This document shows, piece after piece, positions 55,830-64,000 of a stretch of DNA of 64,000 nt (positions within the stretch are counted from its first letter, which is position 1; each line of letters opens with the position of its first letter). Position numbers and translations under genes: made by a program. The notes under the pieces were generated by a model. The model saw only the letters and a program-made list of their open reading frames with translations. It ran no database searches and had not been told where the DNA came from. This DNA comes from Lepidostoma basale (Eukaryota > Arthropoda > Insecta > Trichoptera > Lepidostomatidae): positions 62,001 through 126,000 of the forward strand of contig JAHDVF020001334.1 in the NCBI GenBank assembly GCA_022606425.2, read 5' to 3'.

Positions 55830-56068
55830 TAAATGGGTGGGGGTTATCTTTACTGCTACACCAAAGGTCCCGGGTTCGATTACCGCCGATGACGACAAAA
55901 TTCTCATGCTGTATTTGGTCTGGTAGAATTCGCGTGACAATAAAAATGGCGATAGACTAGCTATCTATCGTGAGAATCAATAGCTATACAAGTTGTATAC
56001 AGTGATTGGGTTCAAGTAACTTGTAGTTTACAAAAATGTGAAAAGCAGCGGGAAACTATCACATTAAC
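55830..56068 (+). mobile_element. tRNA-derived SINE, second copy
   Basis: GGTCCCGGGTTCGATTACCG B box, then GGTCTGGTAGAATTCGCGTG, ATGGCGATAGACTAGCTATC and GAAAAGCAGCGGGAAACTA, matching 38682-38935 in order. Confidence 0.75.
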
Positions 56069-56342
56069 GGTAAAAGTGGCATCCCAAGAAGCAGCAAAGA
56101 TGTTAGACTTGCTGCAAACTAAACTTAGGATTGAACCTGGGATTGAAACTAACGATTTTAAAATTTAAACCAAGTCCAATTTTATATGTGTTCTCATTTT
56201 TTTACAATCCCAATTAAATAACAATTGTCCCTACTTCTAGACCCAACTCCACATCAGCCATGGTGGATGGTCTATTGGATGGGCAAGACCCTCAATCAAG
56301 AGGAATGCGACAGAAGAGAATTTTAGAATCTGAATTACCTTT

Positions 56343-56825
56343 ACAACATTTTGAATGTACACAAATACTTGTAGACGAATACTGGTAAAATCCAGTATTC
56401 GTCTACAAGTGTTTGTATACATTCAAAATGTTGTAAAAAGAAAAACTGGTCCAAGTTAAAAATAGCATATAAATTGGAGTGACATCTCCAGGCGTTATCT
56501 AGCAATACGTTAATGGCGGTAGCCTTTCACATTGCGTTAGTAAAAAGATCTTCTGCTTAGTGCTTAAATCCAATCTTCATAGATGGCGTTAGTGTGTAGA
56601 TTGAAATATAACTTGTGAAGTGTGGTGTTACATATTACCATATATACAACTTCCAAAAATTTGTCAGACATGGTGGTCGTAAGAACTGTGGAATGGGGAA
56701 TGTTGTATTACATAAAGCGTGCGCTTAACCCAATCAATGACAGGTACTAAGTCCTGTAAACACCTCGATCACCATATTCTGTTTCCAATTTGCATCTTCG
56801 TCTCTATTGAGATACAATTAATCCT
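56343..56825 (-). mobile_element. ~500-bp dispersed repeat with 12-bp duplication and terminal hairpin
   Basis: Flanked by TGAATTACCTTT at 56331-56342 and 56826-56837. A near-perfect hairpin (arms about 45 bp at 56341-56385 and 56392-56436, loop TAAAAT) sits at one end. The body matches 51446 and 63352 in reverse. Confidence 0.75.
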
Positions 56826-56837
56826 TGAATTACCTTT

Positions 56838-57364
56838 GTTTTACCTTACGTGTCGTTTAGAAAGGTATAACTCTCCATTTTATTTGAATATTTAAACGAT
56901 TTGAAAGGTGGACGAATATTTTTAGAGATTAAAAAAAATGTTAATTAAAGTTTTCGCTTTTTAATGATTCCCAAATACTCCACAGCTGGGGCGAGTAATC
57001 AAGTAGAAACGGGGATAATTAGGAAGGAGCGAGGATATTATTTTAAGGACGGTGAAAATATAATGATGAAATGGAGTATAAACTCCACGGGCCAGAACTT
57101 TTAAAGTAATTCCATTACATAAATAATTATTATACTCATAATTTCAGATTTATCAATTCTGTGAAAAGTATTTTGCAATGGTATTTCATCAAATGAAATA
57201 ATAATATCAAGACTGATAAGACAAAACAATGTATTAAAACGAATATTTATTTAACGTCCAATTTTTAATTTATTTCCTTTTTGTAAGTAATTACCTGAAC
57301 CCCAATAAGAACTTCAAATTGTTATTTTAAATTTTAAATAGAATCATAATATTTGTTATAACAA
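56838..57364. other. AT-rich, nothing recognised
   Basis: No supported feature. Confidence 0.5.
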
Positions 57365-58028
57365 GTGGATGAATTTGCTTATTTAGGAAGTATGTTTACA
57401 AAGGATGGGAGGGTGGAGAAGGATATTGAAAGAAGGGTTGGGGCAGGCAACAGAATAAATGGTGCACTTAAAGTTGTCATCGCAAACAAAAGCCTATCCA
57501 AAAAAGCTAAGATGGCAGTGCACAATGGTGTTCTTGTGCCGACCCTTATGTATGGAAGTGAAGCATGGAACTGGCAAAAGAAGGATGAAAGTAGAATAAA
57601 TGCAGTAGAAATGAGATCTCTAAGACGAATGTGTGGCAAATCTGTATATGATAGAGTGACAAATGCAAGTATAAGAAGTGAATGTGGTGCGAATGAAAGT
57701 GTTATGAACAAAATAAGGAAAGGGTCATTAAGATGGTTTGGACACATGGAAAGAATGAGTGAAGACAGAATGGTAAAGAAGGTATATGTAAACGGCGTGA
57801 ACGGAGCTAGAAATAGAGGAAGGCCGAGGAAAACGTGGCACGATCAAATCAATCAAATATTGAATGTCGGTCACGTGAGGAGTCGGAAAAATCGACGTGC
57901 GTGCATGACAAGATGTATGAATGTATAGGAAGCGAGAGACGTATGTCAGGACAGAACAGTGTGGCGTTCCATTCTTTCTGCCTACCCCTCCGGGGAGACG
58001 GCGTGATGGTAAGTTAGTTAGTTAGTTA
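57365..58028 (+). mobile_element. RTE-like 3' fragment, longest and best preserved copy
   Basis: One frame from the end of the RT domain (MDEFAYLGSMFTKDGRVEKD, LVPTLMYGSEAWNWQKKDES) through [10 protein letters not shown] and RGRPRKTWHDQINQ to a TAG at 57926-57928 where other copies have GAG. After that the usual CCTACCCCTCCGGGGAGAC and a GTTAGTTAGTTAG tail. It is the reference for the family in this window. Confidence 0.92.
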
Positions 58029-58053
58029 TAACAAAAGCATAAACGTTCCAAAA

Positions 58054-58257
58054 TATAACATCTGTCAGATCATGTAAACAATTTTATAAATTTTTTAAAA
58101 ATGTATCTTTACTGAAGAAAGATTGTTTGTCCGGAACATGTCAATGTGATTTTATTTTTTTAATATAAGTGTTGTATAAATATACAAAGTATATAAAAAA
58201 AGAAATAGAGAAATAAACCATCATAACAACACAAAGTATGGCGTATATAGAAGAAAA
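58054..58257 (+). mobile_element. Partial copy of the 3341-4118 inverted-repeat element
   Basis: Shares CAGATCATGTAAACAATTTT and ends ACAAAGTATGGCGTATATAG, fixing that family's true end. Its hammerhead-like motif (58112-58147) has GGA for GAA, a broken stem II (AGAT/GTCC) and G at the cleavage position, so it is inactive. Confidence 0.7.
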
Positions 58258-58284
58258 TAATATTTATAAATTCACGTTTTCTAA

Positions 58285-58675
58285 TGTTATAAATAGAAGT
58301 CCTTGAAAGTGGCTCCATCGTATAATGTTGCGGATCACATGGACTGATATGGTCACCAACAATAAGGTGTTACTTAGAGCCAGAGTATGAAGAGAATTGT
58401 TGTCCGATGCGAAGTCTAGAAAGATGGCATATTTATGACACATTCTCCGCAACGAGAAATACGGTCTTTTGGACATCATCATGAAAGGGAAGATTTGGTG
58501 TAAACGTGGTGTTTTGGTAGACCTCAGATATCCTGGCTCGAGAGTATCAAAGAGTGGACCGGAATTCGGAGGGTGGGGGAGTTGTTCCGTCTGGTACAGG
58601 ATAGGGACGCCAGGGTGATAGGCGACGTCGGGGGGACCTAACATGGCACTTCGAGAAGAAGAAGATAAATTAAAC
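58285..58675 (+). mobile_element. Non-LTR C-terminal remnant with GAA tail
   Basis: Plus strand reads MLRITWTDMVTNNKVLLRAR, LRNEKYGLLDIIMKGKI and a final GAAGAAGAAGA. Different family from the GTTA-tailed one. Confidence 0.6.
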
Positions 58676-58754
58676 ATATACACAATGTTATATGTTGGTT
58701 TTAATGAATGGTATATATTAATGACAATTAAAAAGCTCAATTAAAACAATTAAA

Positions 58755-59088
58755 ATGCGGTGCGAATGATGGTGTTATGAACAAAATAATGAAAGGACCA
58801 TTAAGATGGTTTGGATATATGGAAAGAATGAATGAAGAAAGAATGGTAAAAAATTTATATGTTAACGATGTAAATGGAACCAGAAATAGAGGAAGACCGA
58901 GGAAAACGTGGCACGATCAAATAAATCAAATATTGAATGTCGGCCATGTGAGGAGTCAGAGAAATCGACACGCGTGCATGACACGATGTATGAGTTGAGG
59001 AAGCGAGAGAAATATGTCAGGAAAGAAATGTTTGGTAGTCCATTCTTTCTGCCTTGGGGGAGACGGCGTGATGGTTAGGTAGTTAGTT
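58755..59088 (+). mobile_element. RTE-like 3' fragment
   Basis: Encodes [20 protein letters not shown] and [20 protein letters not shown]; ends GACGGCGTGATGGTTAGGTA. Confidence 0.88.
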
Positions 59089-59094
59089 AAAAAG

Positions 59095-59420
59095 CTTATA
59101 GCGGTCTACAGAGTGGCAAATGCTCGACGTGAGTCTCCGAGACAAAAAACGAAATGAAGAAATAAGACGCCGAAGCCGACATCACGTGGCAGTGGGCTGA
59201 ACATATAGTCAGACATAGGAGTTCCCGATGGACATCTAGAATACTTTCAATTAAGGCCTTTGACAAAGAAATTCAGTGTCAGGAGGTCACCTAAAATATC
59301 GACTGACGACATTGCTCGAATAGTTGGAACGACCTGGATGAAGAAGGGACGAGTCGTGAAAAATGAAAGAAGCCCATATCCAGCAGTGGAGGGAAGAAAT
59401 CTGAAGAACAATAATTAAGA
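59095..59420 (+). mobile_element. Decayed non-LTR remnant
   Basis: MLDVSLRDKKRNEEIRRRSR and AHIQQWREEI survive among stops. Confidence 0.5.
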
Positions 59421-59514
59421 AATACAGGTGTGCGAGTACAAAAACTTTTCTGCAAACTAATACCTAGGATTGAAACGAAGAAGAAGAAGATTAAGGAAAG
59501 ATAGGTTATTTATT

Positions 59515-59943
59515 ATTATTTAGGCAGAAGAAGGATGAAAGTAGGATAAATGCAGTAGAAATGAGGTCACTAAGAAGGATGTGCGGAAAAACAATGTATG
59601 ATAGAATATCTAATGATGAAGTAAGAAAGGAATATAAAGCGGATGAATGTGTGATAAATAAAATCTAGAAAGGGTCACTAATGAGGGAAGAATGGTTAAA
59701 AAGATATAAACAAGTAGTGTGAATGGAAAAGAAGTCGAGGAAGGCCAAGGAAGACATGGCATGACCAAATTAATCAATTACTGAAAGGCGGCCATGTTCG
59801 AAGTAGGAACAATCGACGAGCGTGCATGTCACGATGTGTGAATGTAGAAGAGGCGCGAGAGCTATGTCAGGATAGAACAATGTGGCGATCCATCCTCTCT
59901 GCCTACCCCTCCGGGGAAACGGCGTGATGGTTAGTTAGTTATA
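59515..59943 (+). mobile_element. RTE-like 3' fragment
   Basis: [40 protein letters not shown] and the GTTAGTTAGTTA tail, with indels. It is more diverged from 57365 than 956 is. Confidence 0.85.
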
Positions 59944-61964
59944 TTTAATTTATTTTTACGTATATTACTTGGATATTTATTTTAGTTCAACTGAATATTT
60001 TTTAATGTTATCGTTTTACCCAGTACATACTAAATTTGTTTTAAATAACATGTACCATATACTCGTATATATCTTCCTACCAAAATTTTGCTACTTAACT
60101 TGAAGTAAAAAAAATTACCCAAATTGTATATATTTTATCTATTATGGTTTATATGTTTTTCTTAGCATTCAATAATTATTAATTATTTTGTTTTGTTTGG
60201 AGTACACCTACGAAGCACGCTGTTTTAATTATATTAATTTTAATTAACATAGGTAACATATAAAGCGGTTTTATACAACGTTTAATTATGCTTCCAAATT
60301 AAAAGTAAACAGTTAAAATATTGATTGTAAAAAAAACGTTTCTTTATAATACGTCCCTAAACCCAAAATATCTTATATCACAATTATCTGTGAATTGAAA
60401 CGAAGGCAATTCAATTTTCAATCAATCCGGCTTCGCTTGGGAATAAAGGGAATATTTTAAAAGGGATGTAATTTTATGAGACTAATAAACCCTTTCAAAA
60501 TTTTACTCCATGTAGCTTTGAGATATTCAGCATGAAATAAACATTTTGTAGATATGAAAATTACATTTGATTCTGTAACCTTTTTTGACAATTTGCTGTG
60601 TACGAGATTGCTGTGTCGTATTATAGAAAAATGTTTTTATATTTATTTATATCGTGCTTTACGTCAAATTTTAACTAAAACAAATACACCACAAAATGAT
60701 AATTGAAGTTAACATCATGATACCGGATTTTCAAGGGATTTTTGAAATTCTTTACTTCAGATTATAACTGCCTGAAAACTTTAACCAACAGGCAAAAATA
60801 ATATTTTGATACTTAAATAAGTATTATTATATTTGCTTATATTATATACAATATTACATTTAATCCAATTTTGAGGGAAACAATGTTATATTAATATTAT
60901 AATAGCACAATTGTTTGTACTTAATATTTTCTTAAAAACATTGTATTATAACAACATTTTCTTCACTTTTCACAAACATGGTTCGGGTCACAGATGCTCT
61001 TGCTCAGTGTAGATTTTTTTAATCTATGGCGCGAAACATTTTTAGTCGAAAGTACAAAAAAAATAATGGAAAACAGCATGTTTTAAAATAAAACATTAAA
61101 TAAATGTAAATCCATAACCAGTGTGGTGTCGAATAAAAAATAATTATAATATTTTTTGATAATATAATTAAATTAAGTTTAAATTTAGAACCATATAAGA
61201 GGGTCGAACAATAAAGATGACCCAACAATTTATCGTATCATGCGATGTTCCCACTTTGCTGGGAAAATTCGATTTTTGAATGTCTAACGTTATATTTGAG
61301 GTTTGGCCGTGATAGCGATTTCGTTTGATTTTCAAATCCAGTTCGGCCTCTAAAAGAAAATGTCCGATAATTTAATAAATCAAGACTCAATAATGTCAGA
61401 AAAATGACGCAATTGAAATGGACTTAGACAGGGATCGAGAACCGAAGATATTACGTTTTTAATGCGATAAGAAAACAAAGAAAAAATGTACATATTAATG
61501 CCTGGCTTGGATTGGTCACGTATTCCGAACTGTAAAAAGACAGAATTATTAAAATTCTGCACACGCAGAGAAACGATATGGCAGATGTCAAGTAGCAAGC
61601 CCCATTATTTCCACGTCGTTTGCCAATCGTTTATATTTTGTGTTACTTAATTCTTAACGGAAGAGATTTAAGATATAATTGTCCTATTTTTATTCAGTAT
61701 TTTTATAATAGAATATTAATTAATATCATAAAGATAATTATTTCGAATGGGAATGTTATTAAGTCCGTATTACAATTGGGCATTTAGATTCAGTGGTAGC
61801 ACAAAGCAATATAACAATAATAATTAGGCTAATTTGTATAGCGCCGTATTCGTGAATAGCTCACCTCAAGGGCGCTTGCGAAAGCAATAAGTAACAGCTA
61901 AAAAAATAAAACTCTATAATTAAAGAAAAGCGTCAGTTCTCTGAAAAAAAAATACATTTAATAA
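59944..61964. other. 2-kb AT-rich stretch, nothing recognised
   Basis: No gene, RNA or repeat boundary I can support. Confidence 0.5.
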
Positions 61965-62140
61965 GTTCGTGTTTCACCTTGCAGGGCAATATCAATTGTC
62001 ACCCCATAAAATATATTAAAATTTCTAGAATACGGACGTTTTCATCAGTATTGTAAAAATAATTATATTAAGTAAGAATGAAACGTCTATTTTCGAATTT
62101 TTATTATATTATATGAGAACGTCATGTTTCTCTGTACTAA
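61965..62140. repeat. GAATGACATGTTT-family arms
   Basis: TTGTCACCCCATAAAATAT with GAATACGGACGTTTTCATC, then GAATGAAACGTCTATTTTCG and ACGTCATGTTTC in the opposite sense. The arms are arranged outward-in compared with 2085. Confidence 0.5.
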
Positions 62141-62489
62141 AGCACTATTAATCATCATTCCTATGAAATATAATAAATCATAAAGAAAACATTTATTTTT
62201 ATTTTCATTCATCTTCTTTTTCTTCACCTCTTCCCGTAACTCGGGGTCAGATTTTATCGGTGAAGTAGGGCTCGTCGAAACCTCCAATGCCTTTTAACCC
62301 TCGCATGTTCAACCCCCAAAGATTTATAAATTTTCATTATATGTAATGAACTTCAACCATTAAATTTAAAAAAACAAAATAAATTTATAAAACTTCTAGA
62401 AAGTAGATGTTATCAATCGCATTAATGACTCTTTCATTTAAACATTATTGATATGAAGTTAAAATAAAAGTTAGATTTCTTAAAAATTC

Positions 62490-62825
62490 TACTAACTAAC
62501 TAACTAACCATCACGCCCGTCTCCCCGAAAGGGTAGGCAGGAAGAATGGACTGCCACACTTTAACCGATGCGGCACTCCATCCTTCTCTTTTCGCCCCGC
62601 GGGAGACGCGGTGTGATGGGTTGCGAACTTCATCGCCACCAATAGGCATCTCCCGCCCACATCGATAGTCCAATATCCACAAAATAAATAATATAAAATA
62701 CAATGATAAAAAATAAAATAACAAAATAAAAATAATTTAAACTTGTATAATTTTAAGATCAAAACAGTACAAACGTATTACGTGTCACAATTAACTATAA
62801 AGTGCGGAAACAGTAAAATTAAAAT
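62490..62825 (-). mobile_element. Short repeat with RTE-type 3' tail (third copy)
   Basis: CTAACTAACTAACTAACC tail and CCCGTCTCCCCGAAAGGG, then the private body (GGTGTGATGGGTTGCGAAC, CACAAAATAAATAATA). Beyond it CAAACGTATTACGTGTCACA, also at 5718. Confidence 0.65.
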
Positions 62826-63260
62826 TCTACTATTTTTTGTAAAATAACTTTCTTTCGATTTTTAAATTCGAATCGTTTCCGACCTCTGGGTTCTGGACTA
62901 CGGTCTTTCTCTGCAGATACACGTATGAGGCAGACGACCTTTTTGAGGATTTTGAGAGCTTACAGGAGAGGCGTGGGACTAGTATAATGTAATATTAACA
63001 AGTAGGCCAAGGAATAGACACCAGCAGCCCGCTATCCTCCGTGTCCCGGGCGTTTTTATTTATTTATTTATCGTCTAAAGGTTCTATCGTAACAAAACAT
63101 TACGTATATAAGAAGTACGTGTTCATATATCCATCCTAAATGTGCACAACTTGTAAAAACAGCGGATCCTACACTTTTTTTACAGTCTTCCAAGTAAGTA
63201 ATACTATGTTTTTTAGGCATTCCATTTTTCATTTTATTACAAATTTAAAAGTAAACTTAT

Positions 63261-64000
63261 ATTTCTTCTATGTTACCATAACTTTGTGTTGTAGATATTT
63301 AATGTTTCGTTTTTTATATAGATACTTTGTATACTCACATTTATTAAAAAAATATATATATTTTTGTGAATGTATACTTATACTTGTATACGAATCCTGG
63401 ACTTTCACCCATGGTGGGTGGTTAATTCAAATTTAATTGTATCTCAATAGAGACGAAGACGCAAACTGGAAACTGAACATGGATGATCAAGGTGTTTACA
63501 GGACCCATGACCTGTCATTGGTTGGGTTAAGCGCACGCTTTATGTAATTATAACATTCCCCATTCCACCTTTGTTTTTATGATCATGCATGATAACTTTT
63601 TGAAAAGTGTATATACGAGTATGTTCCAAATCTATACTTATCTTCACGTGTCAGTTTCAATTGGCCATCTATGTAGATTTGATTACACATGTCAATCTTT
63701 TTAAGATTAACCTATATAATCCACCCACTAACGCCATCTATGGAGAATGATTTTTAGCATTTAGCAAACTACTTTATTAACACAATGCGAAGGCTATCGC
63801 CTATTAGCGTATTGTTTTAGAAGCCGCCTGGAGTATTATTCCTATCTTTATGCCAAAGAATTGACCAGAATGATTACAAATATTTTACATGTTTCGGACT
63901 AACCAGCCCTTCATCAGTGATATTATATAATATAAATATTTAAAATATTATAAAATTGTTTAAAAATATTGTCAGTTTTGACAGATGTTAATAATCATTT
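63261..64000. mobile_element. Copy of the 3341-4118 family, split by the ~500-bp repeat, running off the window
   Basis: 63261-63351 has the family end (TTCTTCTATGTTACCATAAC, ATAGATACTTTGTATACTC) and 63886-64000 resumes with ACATGTTTCGGACTAACCAG and TTGACAGATGTTA. The hammerhead-like motif at 63886-63917 (minus) keeps CTGATGA, GAA and ACATGT with a G-U wobble in stem II. Confidence 0.7.
63352..63885 (+). mobile_element. ~500-bp dispersed repeat inserted in the element above
   Basis: TGTATACTTATACTTGTATA, TAATTGTATCTCAATAGAGA, GGTTGGGTTAAGCGCACGCT and AAGCCGCCTGGAG in the same order as at 51446-52020. A short ATATTTT repeat on both sides may be its target duplication. Confidence 0.7.

Noticed and set aside
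58264..58740. 158-codon minus-strand open frame
   Set aside because: It lies antisense to a non-LTR remnant whose plus strand reads as RT C-terminal protein.
1..64000. CRISPR arrays, operons, rRNA genes
   Set aside because: None seen; spliced genes and eukaryotic transposons rule out a prokaryotic reading.

Overview
The window looks like nuclear DNA from an insect. It is strongly AT-rich, has spliced genes with large introns, and is packed with transposable-element debris: RTE-type and Jockey/CR1-type non-LTR retrotransposon ends, mariner, pogo/Tigger, piggyBac and hAT-like elements, and foldback repeats. The insect order is not resolved. All gene calls come from reading exons, splice sites and protein motifs by eye; no database was searched.

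Three protein-coding genes are supported. (1) About 1.7-22 kb, + strand: the 3' part of a RUFY-family gene (RUN and FYVE domain protein). Eight exons encode coiled coil and a C-terminal FYVE zinc finger. A further exon at 9751-10119 is an alternative 3' terminal exon that would give a shorter protein without FYVE. The RUN-domain end lies left of the window. (2) 36.0-40.2 kb, - strand: four consecutive exons encode two complete CUB domains, resembling insect suppressor-of-lurcher-1-like (SOL-1) CUB proteins. Its 5' exons are not seen. (3) 40.8-46.6 kb, + strand: a complete four-exon DNA ligase III gene of 967 codons, with PARP-type zinc finger, catalytic core and BRCT domain. Because the CUB gene needs 5' exons further right, the ligase gene probably lies inside a CUB-gene intron on the opposite strand.

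The rest is intron or intergenic DNA dominated by repeats. The commonest is an RTE-like element present as many 5'-truncated copies ending in a (GTTA)n tail. A second short repeat shares that tail but has an unrelated body, suggesting a non-autonomous partner. A mariner copy at 32686-33971 keeps a perfect 31-bp terminal inverted repeat and TA duplication, but its transposase carries two stops and a frameshift. Several elements are nested with visible target-site duplications, up to three levels deep at 19.2-20.3 kb. Right of the ligase gene (46.6-64 kb) I found only repeats.

The most interesting signal is a recurrent hammerhead-ribozyme-like motif in several otherwise unrelated foldback repeat families. 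It reads CTGANGA, a short stem-loop, GAA, then usually a 6-8 nt palindrome (ACAGCTGT, ACATGT, ACCGGT or ACTAGT; one family has a 4-bp stem with a 4-nt loop), then usually C. Many copies occur as divergent inverted pairs. The architecture resembles the minimal, possibly dimeric hammerheads known from Penelope-like retroelements, but an extra unpaired nucleotide before stem II leaves activity uncertain.
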